From Niastella sp. (GTDB taxonomy: Bacteria; Bacteroidota; Bacteroidia; Chitinophagales; Chitinophagaceae): DNA of 64,000 nucleotides. Shown piece by piece: positions 27,820-35,161 of this stretch. A program made the translations under genes and the position numbers. The stretch is taken from positions 117,501 through 181,500 of the forward strand of contig JADJVM010000006.1 in NCBI GenBank assembly GCA_016710595.1. Reading direction: 5' to 3'. The notes below the pieces were generated by a model. It had not been told where the DNA came from and did no database searches. It saw only the letters and a program-made list of their open reading frames with translations. Positions within the stretch are counted from its first letter, which is position 1; the number at the start of each line of letters is the position of its first letter.

Positions 27820-28166
27820 ACGTCAGTTCGCCTAAAAACTACCGTTTCTTAATCAAATATAATTGAATTTAACGCAGTTGTTTGCTGATGTGTAATTAAT
27901 TTTCAGCAGGTGATTTATTACATTATCAGGTTTTAAAAAGGGGAAGCCTACACAAACCAGCACCCAATTGTTGATGGTAGTACGGCTAACGCCATACTTC
28001 TTTGAAAGCTCACGGTAAGCAATCCCATCTTCTAAATACTTTCTTACCGCTTCTTTTTTAATATCCATTTTGGTTGATTTTGTGTCAACTTATTTCAGGA
28101 CAATACAATAAAATGATGAACTCTTATTCGTCCGCCAGCATTGTAGCTAGCCAATGTTGAGCGGCG
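27820..28166 (-). mobile_element. internally deleted insertion-sequence derivative, copy 1
   Basis: The end blocks 27820-27941 and 28049-28166 match 29413-29534 and 29844-29960 almost base for base. The middle differs. It contains a 71-residue minus-strand frame (28068-27853) whose start is a helix-turn-helix (KYLEDGIAYRELSKKYGVSR, TTINNWV) like an IS3-type OrfA. It then jumps to the shared tail LKPDNVINHLLKINYTS, so it is a deletion derivative without a working transposase. It ends immediately before the stop codon of the Fic gene. Confidence 0.7.
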
Positions 28167-29294
28167 TTAATTAAATAAGTTTGTATATTTCTTAAATAAA
28201 TATAATTTACTTCGTTTTGAGCCAGTTACTTCCTTTAATATTTCAAGGCTTTCAAGATCAGCAATAAGTTTGTAAACTGATGGCAACGATAACTTTGTTA
28301 TTTCCTTTGCTTTTTGTGCATCAATTACAGGACGTTGATATAAGTACTTTATTATAACATTTGCATTGTTTGATCGGCTACCCAACTTTTGAATTTTTGA
28401 TTCAACCTCTTTTTGCAATTTTAGAATACTGTCAAATGTTGAAATACCTTTTTTTGTTGTTTCAATTATACCGACTAGGAAGAATTTGAACCACTGAGTA
28501 ATATCATCCTTTTCTCTTGCTTTAGTAAGATTGTCATAATAAAGTGTTCTGTTTCGTTCAAAAAAATCTGATAGATACAAAATTGGCTTTTTTAGTATAC
28601 CTTTTTCTACTAAATAAAGAGTAATCATAAGTCTGCCAACCCTACCATTACCGTCCAAAAATGGATGTATAGTTTCAAACTGAAAATGAACCAATGCTAT
28701 CTTCAATAAATCAGGGAAATAATTTTCATTTGAGTGGACAAAATTTTCCAAATCACCCATGTATTCGTTTATCGAGGATTGAATTGGAGGAATAAATATT
28801 GCGTCATTGATACTTGCACCTCCAATCCAGTTTTGACTAGTTCTGAAATCTCCTGGAAGTTTGTGTTTACCTCGTACGCCTTGTAATAATATCTTATGCG
28901 TATCTCTTATTAACCTCGATGAGAATGGAAGTTTTTCCAAGTTTGAAATTGCATAATTTAAAGCAGAAATGTAGTTGTGCACTTCTTCCCAGTCATCTCT
29001 TTTTTCGTCAACGATATCCTCTTTATCAAGTAAAACTTCCTCAATGTTCGTTTTGGTTCCTTCAATTTTACTTGATTGAGTTGCTTCTTTAAGGACATGC
29101 ATACGAATAAACAAATCTATATTAGGAATATATTCTGAATACATATCGAGCCTTCCCAATTGTCTATCTGCTTGACTTAAAAGATTTAAAACCTCCATAT
29201 TGTCCACAGTCCATTGTCTATTAATCTTTTCTGGCTGGAAACTTTTATACGACTTTTGTTTAATGTAAACCCCCGCTTTAAAGTTTTTCATCAA
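28167..29294 (-). CDS. Fic family protein (AMPylase type) with N-terminal inhibitory motif and winged helix
   Basis: Fic enzymes transfer AMP or related groups from nucleotides to target hydroxyls. The 375-residue protein has a Fic_N domain with the inhibitory motif S74-xxx-E78-G79 (SSKIEG), marking a class II, self-inhibited Fic. The catalytic loop HPFLDGNGRVGR is complete at residues 210-221. The C-terminal part (about 290-370) is a winged-helix domain (KAKEITKLSLPSVYKLIADL), as in Fic-HTH proteins thought to sense or bind DNA. It lies between two copies of the same deleted mobile element and has no visible antitoxin partner. Its base composition is AT-rich like the rest of the island. Confidence 0.9.
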   Translation of the reverse strand: MMKNFKAGVYIKQKSYKSFQPEKINRQWTVDNMEVLNLLSQADRQLGRLDMYSEYIPNIDLFIRMHVLKEATQSSKIEGTKTNIEEVLLDKEDIVDEKRDDWEEVHNYISALNYAISNLEKLPFSSRLIRDTHKILLQGVRGKHKLPGDFRTSQNWIGGASINDAIFIPPIQSSINEYMGDLENFVHSNENYFPDLLKIALVHFQFETIHPFLDGNGRVGRLMITLYLVEKGILKKPILYLSDFFERNRTLYYDNLTKAREKDDITQWFKFFLVGIIETTKKGISTFDSILKLQKEVESKIQKLGSRSNNANVIIKYLYQRPVIDAQKAKEITKLSLPSVYKLIADLESLEILKEVTGSKRSKLYLFKKYTNLFN

Positions 29295-29412
29295 ATTTTT
29301 TAGTAATATTACTCCTTATTTAAGAAAATAGCAAATTTCTTAAATAGAGGGATTTGTTATTAAACAATATGGGATATATCGTAAATAGTGAACTTCAGTC
29401 TTATGTCGCCCA

Positions 29413-29960
29413 ACGTCAGTTCGCCTAAAAACTACCGTTTCTTAATCAAATATAATTGAATTTAACGCAGTTGTTTGCTGATGTATAATTAATTTTCAGC
29501 AGGTGATTTATTACATTATCAGGTTTTAAAAAGGCTCTTATTGTCTTTAATAAGGCTGTTTCAGTGAAAAATAACAGCACAAGTTCTTTCAGGAACTTTT
29601 GGAAGCTGTTTTTATCAATAATGTTCATTAGCACCAGCACCTCGACCTTTTTTTCCAGATCAGTTTGATCCACTTTTAATGCCTTCTTAGATTTTTTACC
29701 CAATATTTTTTGTTGAAGGTCGTAAGAAATCTGTTTATGACTTCTGGGTATATCATAAATACCTGGTGAACCAGCACCCACCTTTAGATTTGTATTCATT
29801 ATTTCATTAGTTAAAACTACTACTATTACTATCTTTCTTTTTTGCTTCTTTTTTAAAATCCATTTTGGTTGATTTTGTGTCAACTTATTTCAGGAAAAGA
29901 CAATAAAATGATGAACTCTTATTCGTCCGCCAGCATTGTAGCAAGCCAATGTTAGCGGGT
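29413..29960 (-). mobile_element. internally deleted insertion-sequence derivative, copy 2
   Basis: It shares its 122-bp left block (29413-29534) and 117-bp right block (29844-29960) with the copy at 27820-28166, in the same orientation. Its interior is different and longer. The 145-residue minus-strand frame 29883-29446 includes IYDIPRSHKQISYDLQQKIL and LEKKVEVLVLMNIIDK and ends with the same shared tail. Neither copy encodes a complete transposase. Confidence 0.7.
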
Positions 29961-29996
29961 CGTTGTTATTCTCGAATTATTATATTTTCATAATAA

Positions 29997-30720
29997 TTAT
30001 GAGTTTATTCTATTAAAAGTTGCATTAATAATGCCTGGCGTTGCTTTTACCATCATTTCACTAAACCCAAAGGTCAGTTCAGTTTTACCTTCTTTCATTT
30101 GTTGAAATACTGCATTTATAAAATCTGAAACGGGTGGTTGTCCATCGTGTAAACCCTTACCTCCAAGGTCTGTGTTCAAAGCAGGAGGAATCATTTCAAT
30201 AACCTCGATATTTTTTAATTTTAAAATGTGTCGTAATGAAATAGTAAAGGAATGGAAAAAAAGCCTTTGAAGCACAATAAACTGGGACTTTAGAAAGTGG
30301 TACAAATGCTAGTCCCGATGTAACGTTAATAATTGTATCTAAAGAATTTAGATTAATAAATAGATTTGTTAGATGAACTGGAGCTATTACATTTATGCTA
30401 ATCTCACTAGAAGCCTTCTGGTAAAAATCGCTATCTGAAATATTCATCCAATTCTGAATGCCTGCATTATTTATAAGCACATTTAAGTCTGAGTGATTTT
30501 CTGAGATCCATTTATAAAGTTCAATTCTATCTTCTTCTTTTGATAGGTCGCATACTTTCGTAATTACAGATGGAAATTTGACCTTTACTTCTTCTAATAC
30601 TTCTTCTCGCCTTCCACAAATTATTACTGAGTTTGCCTCTGTGATAAATCTTTCGGTAAGACCAAAACCAATTCCACTGGCTCCGCCGGTAATTAAAATT
30701 TTGTTACCTGATAATTTCAT
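29997..30720 (-). pseudogene. DltE-like short-chain dehydrogenase, frameshifted at an A7/T7 run
   Basis: The first frame (30720 down) has all SDR catalytic elements: NAD-binding TGGASGIG, NNAG, the catalytic serine in INVTSGLAFV and the YCASK tetrad. It then runs out of frame at a T7 run (plus strand A7 at 30256-30262). Similarity resumes one frame away with HSFTISLRHILKLKNIEVIE, MIPPALNTDLGG and ELTFGFSEM. One T fewer restores a full SDR of about 240 residues resembling DltE (COG3967). Whether this is a real frameshift, slippage variation or a sequencing error cannot be told here. It is a single cassette between a mobile-element copy and a large inverted repeat. Confidence 0.8.
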
Positions 30721-30765
30721 AATTTATGTATTTTTTAATTTGGTAGATTTCACTTTACAATGCCC

Positions 30766-30995
30766 GCTAACGGCTACGCATTTATGCAGGACTGGAATTA
30801 GAATTCCTGGCTGCCGGAACCGCTGCCAAATTTATAATTAAAAGTTCATTGTTGTAACTATCGCTCAATGAAGTTCTTTCAGCTCTGCGGAGTCTGATAC
30901 TCGTCAGAGTCTTCAGACCCGGAACTACTGCTGAAAGACGCACCAATGCTCATTGTTAGTACTTCAGCCAGGTTTGCATAAATGCGAATGTTAGC
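30766..30995. repeat. 230-bp nested inverted repeat (large foldback)
   Basis: The outer arms GCTAAC (30766-30771) and CGCATTTATGCA (30777-30788) pair with TGCATAAATGCG (30975-30986) and GTTAGC (30990-30995), with short unpaired spacers. Further in, CCTGGCTG (30806-30813) pairs with CAGCCAGG (30965-30972). CTTTCAGC pairs with GCTGAAAG around 30876 and 30930, and TTCATTG...CAATGAA forms a side arm near 30845-30872. The region carries no gene. It lies between the SDR relic and the broken fourth copy of the toxin-like domain. Confidence 0.75.
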
Positions 30996-31001
30996 AGCCA
31001 T

Positions 31002-31190
31002 TTATTGTCTGAACGTATAACTGTATTTGTCAATTGTTTCAACATTCATCCCTTTGTCAAATATTAAATCCCAAGCTCTATCCACCCCCATCGTATAAAA
31101 AACAAATTCCCCCGGATGATCCGGATCGGAATAAATACCAACCCTTCTATTGCCGGCTACCGGGTGTTTGAAATCCAATGGTGTCTTCAT
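31002..31190 (-). pseudogene. truncated fourth copy of the repeated C-terminal (toxin-like) domain
   Basis: This 62-residue frame begins like the domain of the 624-residue protein (TPLDFKHPVAGNRRVGIYSD, FVFYTMGVDRAWD) but ends after about 40 matching residues with an unrelated tail (VETIDKYSYTFRQ). The conserved WSSMQ, SxHN, ARPxW and RLGC parts are missing, so it should be inactive. It is the last unit of the array and ends next to the foldback at 30766-30995, which suggests that a rearrangement at this boundary cut it. Confidence 0.65.
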
Positions 31191-31246
31191 GGCTTCATAC
31201 TGTTATGAATGAAGTGTGTTTATTCACTCTTTTTGTGTAATACATT

Positions 31247-31669
31247 TTATACTTTCCGATTTGTCTGCATTTTCGAAAGTAGAATGGGAAAGATGAAGGC
31301 ACTTAGTCCATAACTAATTAAATTTTTGATTGAAAAAGGATTAAATGTGAATCCCCAGGTAAAACCGCCAAATAATATAATTACCACACTCATAATCAGA
31401 AAACTAACCATACATCTCAATAAAAGGTTTTTCAGGGCTAATATTTTTTCTATAAAATAATAACATATAGCGGTCAGTAGGCAAAGGAACCCAGAAATTT
31501 CTAAATAATCTCTTATCGATAGTTTGAAAAGGTAGCTATTAGAAGAATCTACAACCACTATTTTTTTAAAAATCAAGTCTCCGATATAACTAAAAATTGC
31601 AGCAATAATTATTAAAATAATTATTGAAATCAAATAAGATTTCAAAATTACAATCGTACTTCTCAACAT
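31247..31669 (-). CDS. four-helix membrane protein, probable immunity partner 3
   Basis: This 140-residue protein is almost entirely hydrophobic, with about four membrane segments (SYLISIIILIIIAAIFSYI; ISGFLCLLTAICYYFI; CMVSFLIMSVVIILFG; LISYGLSAFIFPILL). Its ATG overlaps the stop of the solitary domain gene at 31663 by seven bases (ATGTTAA), the same overlap as at the two other domain-partner junctions. It has little sequence similarity to partners 1 and 2 beyond the MLR/MLK start and topology. The inferred role is protecting the producing cell from the paired domain. Confidence 0.65.
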   Translation of the reverse strand: MLRSTIVILKSYLISIIILIIIAAIFSYIGDLIFKKIVVVDSSNSYLFKLSIRDYLEISGFLCLLTAICYYFIEKILALKNLLLRCMVSFLIMSVVIILFGGFTWGFTFNPFSIKNLISYGLSAFIFPILLSKMQTNRKV

Positions 31670-32049
31670 CCCAACCTCCTCTTTAATTCCATAAAATCAA
31701 TATCACCTTTTAAATAATCTTCAACATCTGTCCAATGTGGTCTCGCAATTGTATTGTGGCTCGAATAAAAAGTAGCAGAACCATTATTATTTTGAATGAA
31801 TTGAATCATGCCTTGTTGCATACTTGACCACAAACTATCTGCCCTTTTAAATCCGCCGAAGGGTTCATTTCCCCAATCAAAAATCCAATCCCAAGCCCTA
31901 TCCACCCCCATCGTATAAAACACATACTCTCCCGGATGATCCGGATCGTAATAAATGCCAAACCTTCGGTTGCCTCCCTCAGGATGTTCGTAATCAAGCA
32001 GTGTATTACCTAATTTAATGTTGAAGAAATATAGTCTTAGATCCGCCAT
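31663..32049 (-). CDS. solitary copy of the repeated toxin-like domain, copy 3
   Basis: This 128-residue protein has no signal peptide and consists of the domain that ends the 624-residue lipoprotein. Conserved parts include GGNRRFGIY, DPDHPGEYVFYTMGVDR, LWSSMQQGMIQF, SSHNTIARPHW, VEDYLKG and the terminal ELKRRLGC. It is the most divergent of the complete copies. Its start overlaps the upstream membrane gene by 35 bp, and its stop overlaps the downstream membrane gene in ATGTTAA. Without its own secretion signal it resembles the orphan toxin modules found behind polymorphic toxin genes, which can replace the active tip by recombination. Confidence 0.65.
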   Translation of the reverse strand: MADLRLYFFNIKLGNTLLDYEHPEGGNRRFGIYYDPDHPGEYVFYTMGVDRAWDWIFDWGNEPFGGFKRADSLWSSMQQGMIQFIQNNNGSATFYSSHNTIARPHWTDVEDYLKGDIDFMELKRRLGC

Positions 32050-32479
32050 CTTTTTTGTTTAAAAATTTAAGTGCTAATCTGTCAATTAGAGGTAATAAAA
32101 GACCTAGGAAGACCATAATAAACCAGTATATTATGATTTGTACTACATTCATCGTCAGAATATAAGGTATGAAAATCATTCCAGTTGCGAAAAGTCCAGC
32201 CCAAATAAGACTACCAATAATAGCTTTTACATTCCTTTTCAATCTTTTTATTAAATCCCAAAAAATTAAATAAAAAATACTGACAAAAAAGAATAAAAAT
32301 AGCATACTCTCAACTTCGTAGGTCCAGGAATAATACCAAAAACTATTCCAGTCGTCTCTCAATTTAAACTTAAAGATAAAATATTTCATAAGGAACATTA
32401 GTGTTCCAATAATCAGTGCTGAAATAATCCAACAAAGTAAAAATCTGAATACAGTTTTAAGAAGGTGATACTTTAGCAT
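32015..32479 (-). CDS. four-helix membrane protein, probable immunity partner 2
   Basis: This 154-residue protein has about four membrane segments (FRFLLCWIISALIIGTLMFL; SMLFLFFFVSIFYLIFW; AIIGSLIWAGLFATGMIF; IIIYWFIMVFLGLLLPLI). It is related to partner 1: both have RFL-W-S-LI in helix 1 and a WNS-YY-W-Y motif in the loop after it, but most other positions differ. The ATG overlaps the stop of domain copy 2 as ATGTTAA. Its stop lies inside the start of domain copy 3. Inferred role: immunity to copy 2. Confidence 0.65.
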   Translation of the reverse strand: MLKYHLLKTVFRFLLCWIISALIIGTLMFLMKYFIFKFKLRDDWNSFWYYSWTYEVESMLFLFFFVSIFYLIFWDLIKRLKRNVKAIIGSLIWAGLFATGMIFIPYILTMNVVQIIIYWFIMVFLGLLLPLIDRLALKFLNKKDGGSKTIFLQH

Positions 32480-32844
32480 CCCAACCTCCTCTTTAATTCA
32501 GGGAAATCAATATGACCTTTTAAATATTCTTCTACATCGCCCCATTTAGGACGTGCAGTAGAATTATGGTTTGAGTAAAAGGATGCAGCACCTCCATTGT
32601 CATGAATATATTGAATCATTCCTTCTTGCATACTTGACCAAAGTATATCTGCATCTTCAAATCCATCTGTGGTTACCTGTTCTTTAAGCCAATTCCCAAA
32701 AGAAAATGTACCATCCCATATCCTATCCACACCCATCGTATAAAAAACAAATTCCCCCGGATGATCCGGATCTGGATAGATACCAAATCTTTGATTTATC
32801 GGAATAAGATGTTCATAATCCAAGAATGTGCCACCGCATTTCAT
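32473..32844 (-). CDS. solitary copy of the repeated toxin-like domain, copy 2
   Basis: This 123-residue protein without a signal peptide is nearly identical to the last 115 residues of the 624-residue protein from RFGIY onward (DGTFSFGNWLKEQ, DADILWSSMQEGMIQYIHDN, SNHNSTARPKW, ELKRRLGC). Its first 20 residues differ (MKCGGTFLDYEHLIPINQ). It overlaps the upstream membrane gene by ATGA and the downstream one by ATGTTAA, so translation of the whole array is coupled. It is inferred to be an orphan effector tip. Confidence 0.65.
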   Translation of the reverse strand: MKCGGTFLDYEHLIPINQRFGIYPDPDHPGEFVFYTMGVDRIWDGTFSFGNWLKEQVTTDGFEDADILWSSMQEGMIQYIHDNGGAASFYSNHNSTARPKWGDVEEYLKGHIDFPELKRRLGC

Positions 32845-33293
32845 GAACTATCCAGTTTGCCTAATTTGTTGTATGCAAAATCCAATAAAGGAATATAAAT
32901 GCCAATAGTTCCCGATATTATAGCAATTTTGATAAATTCTACAATTGTAATGGAGCCGATAGTGTTTACAGCCATTATAATTCCAATCCAAGTACCCAAT
33001 ATAAGACCCCAAATTAATAAGAAAATCGCTTTATGATTTCGAATCCGTATTTGAAATAATGATTGTACTACCCAATAAAATACCAAATATCCCAAAATAA
33101 GAAAAGGAAATATCTGAGCCGCCATTTTTACAAAATAGATCCAATCATAATACCTTTCTGAATTCCAATTATTACCCCATCTAAAATGATATTTTAGCTT
33201 ACTATAAATGTACATTATTAATGCAGCAATTAGAGAACTTAACATCCATAAAAAAAGAAATCTCAAGATTTGGTCTTTGATATTCTTTAACAT
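32841..33293 (-). CDS. four-helix membrane protein, probable immunity partner 1
   Basis: This 150-residue protein has membrane segments at about 10-30, 52-77, 90-109 and 116-139 and a WNSERYYDWIY motif in the first loop. Its ATG lies in the last codons of the 624-residue lipoprotein gene (ATGTTAA), the arrangement expected of an immunity gene that must be made together with its toxin. A membrane location suggests that the paired domain acts on or from the periplasmic side of the inner membrane. Not assigned to a known family. Confidence 0.65.
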   Translation of the reverse strand: MLKNIKDQILRFLFLWMLSSLIAALIMYIYSKLKYHFRWGNNWNSERYYDWIYFVKMAAQIFPFLILGYLVFYWVVQSLFQIRIRNHKAIFLLIWGLILGTWIGIIMAVNTIGSITIVEFIKIAIISGTIGIYIPLLDFAYNKLGKLDSS

Positions 33294-35161
33294 CCCAACC
33301 TCCCCTTTAGCTCAACAAAATTAATATGGCCTTTCAGATATTCTTCCACATCGGTCCATTTAGGACGTGCAACAGAATTGTGGTTTGAGTAATATGATGC
33401 AGCACCTCCATTGTCATGAATATATTGAATCATTCCTTCTTGCATACTTGACCAAAGTATATCTGCATCTTCAAATCCATCTGTGGTTAACTGTTCTTTA
33501 AGCCAATTCCCAAAAGAAAATGTACCATCCCATATCCTATCCACCCCCATCGTATAAAACACATACTCTCCCGGATGATCCGGATCGGAATAAATACCGA
33601 ATCTTCTGTTGCCACCAACCGGGTGTTCAAAATCAAGCGGTGTTTGCATCGTACTTACTGTGAAATAATTCGTTTGATAGCCGCCGGAATTATATCGTGT
33701 ATAACCCGATTCAATAACACTGCCATCAGCGCCTGGCAGATTACCTAATACCAAATGCCACAAAGAGCCGATGGACGCTTCATAAGGCGCCAGGTATTTT
33801 GCCGTGTCTATAAATAAGCCTGCGCCCGCTCCATAATCCCAATAAGGTCCAAAGCTCATACCGAGATTAGTATCTATAAAAGAATTAATCCGTGTGCGGA
33901 AATACTCCAGCAAACTTTCCGCTGTAAAACCTGTAGGCATCTGTGTGATCCTTACCGGGAAAAAATCACAATTCACTATGGCGCCAGAAGCATCCTCCAG
34001 TGATTGAATGTAAAAATTATCTACAATCCAGTTGGGCGCTACATTGCGTATGGAATCTATCCTGTTCATTACATATTGTGAGGGCTTGAACTGCGCTACG
34101 TTTTGCCACATAGAGCCATACTGCTCCAGGGGCATGATGTTTAGGCTGTCGCAGGGCAGCAGGGCCTGAGGGAAATTCAGGAGTATTTGCTGCAACTCTG
34201 CAATTCGTGAATAAAGATACCCATTTGCATCTCGTCCTCCCGGCTCTCCTTCTATTGGCACTGGTATCCCTGTACAAGGGTTCTTCCATATACCAGTTTC
34301 AATGTCAGGCACAATTCTTACCCAGCCTCTGCCACTGCCGCAAATTGTTGGTAGGTTATTAGGTGGGTTTGTAGTGGTTGGGTTTGTTCCGGTACCACTG
34401 CCGCTACTACTGCCAGGCGTGATGGTGGGTGGTATTGGTACCCATTCACCGGAATCACCATCTCCTTCATAAGTGGTAGATACCCATGTAATGGAACAGA
34501 TCTCGGGAATAAGCTCAAAACAATGTTCCACGCCGGGTGGGCAAGATTGTAATTGTCCGCCTGTATGAAAACCGCATACCCAGGTAATAGTAGAATAGGT
34601 AGTGGTAAATTTTTGAACCACATAAAAAGAATCCGGTTTAGGTGCCCCTTGCGGCCAGTTATCAAATAAACGGTTATCTGTGATCTCAAAAATATTTTGT
34701 CCCCATATTAAGTGTTCATATGCCATAATGGTTCCTACAATATCATTTGCATTAGGTGTAGTACGATTGGGGTTTTTATTAAAGCCAAAAGAAGCATATT
34801 CTTCTCCCGCAATAAGTTTGTAAAGGATACTACTATCAATTCTAATATTTAGTATGTCTTTTACATATTGAGCTTCTTCTTGCACAATGGGCACTTGTAC
34901 CAGGCTGTCCTGTTCATTCCCGTCTCCTCTGTTAGTTACATTAAATTTTCTTTTTTTAAATTGAGCAAATTCCCAAAGCGGGTACCCTTCACTAGCTATA
35001 AATTCATTAATAAATGGATGAATTTTATTTTTTATTTTCAGGTCTTCCACTATGCGCTTTAATTCCGGACGAGCATTTGCCGGTAGTTTAAAAAACCTTT
35101 CTTCATTTTGCAAGCTACTTTTTTGTGCAAAATCTGCTTTTTTACAAGCTGCAAATAACAC
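33287..35161 (-). CDS. polymorphic-toxin-like secreted lipoprotein; signal peptide currently out of frame
   Basis: The 624-residue open frame begins at a GTG with LFAACKK, the end of a lipoprotein signal whose first half lies upstream in another frame (see 35162-35228). An N-terminal domain (about 15-200) is shared with the 520-residue paralogue (EERFF, GYPLWEF, VPIVQEEAQYV, FEITDNRLF). Next come a Cys-containing stretch, a Ser/Gly/Thr/Pro/Asn linker near 245-268 (GSSSGSGTGTNPTTTNPPNN) and a conserved middle region (DGSVIESGY near 480). The C-terminal domain at 505-624 recurs in the following genes and has conserved DPDHPGE, YTMGVDR, SNHN, ARPxW and RLGC. A variable tip on a conserved carrier plus a coupled membrane partner is the layout of a polymorphic toxin; the activity is unknown. 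Confidence 0.7.
   Translation of the reverse strand: MLFAACKKADFAQKSSLQNEERFFKLPANARPELKRIVEDLKIKNKIHPFINEFIASEGYPLWEFAQFKKRKFNVTNRGDGNEQDSLVQVPIVQEEAQYVKDILNIRIDSSILYKLIAGEEYASFGFNKNPNRTTPNANDIVGTIMAYEHLIWGQNIFEITDNRLFDNWPQGAPKPDSFYVVQKFTTTYSTITWVCGFHTGGQLQSCPPGVEHCFELIPEICSITWVSTTYEGDGDSGEWVPIPPTITPGSSSGSGTGTNPTTTNPPNNLPTICGSGRGWVRIVPDIETGIWKNPCTGIPVPIEGEPGGRDANGYLYSRIAELQQILLNFPQALLPCDSLNIMPLEQYGSMWQNVAQFKPSQYVMNRIDSIRNVAPNWIVDNFYIQSLEDASGAIVNCDFFPVRITQMPTGFTAESLLEYFRTRINSFIDTNLGMSFGPYWDYGAGAGLFIDTAKYLAPYEASIGSLWHLVLGNLPGADGSVIESGYTRYNSGGYQTNYFTVSTMQTPLDFEHPVGGNRRFGIYSDPDHPGEYVFYTMGVDRIWDGTFSFGNWLKEQLTTDGFEDADILWSSMQEGMIQYIHDNGGAASYYSNHNSVARPKWTDVEEYLKGHINFVELKGRLGC

Noticed and set aside
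27853..28068. 71-residue helix-turn-helix frame as an antitoxin for the Fic protein
   Set aside because: Its second half is the noncoding-like tail shared by both mobile-element copies; it is a truncated OrfA-type fragment.
30766..30995. Reading the foldback as a CRISPR array or tRNA
   Set aside because: There are no regularly spaced direct repeats, and the arms do not form a cloverleaf; it is a single nested inverted repeat.
22632..31000. Classical integron (attC sites with IntI)
   Set aside because: The boundary motifs do not contain the conserved GTTRRRY core and no integrase gene is in the window; only a cassette-like organisation can be claimed.
34017..34689. Minus-strand frames of 90 and 123 residues within the 624-residue lipoprotein gene
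   Set aside because: They lie in other frames of a gene with clear domain structure; Arg/Ala-rich content is typical of frame-shifted reading.
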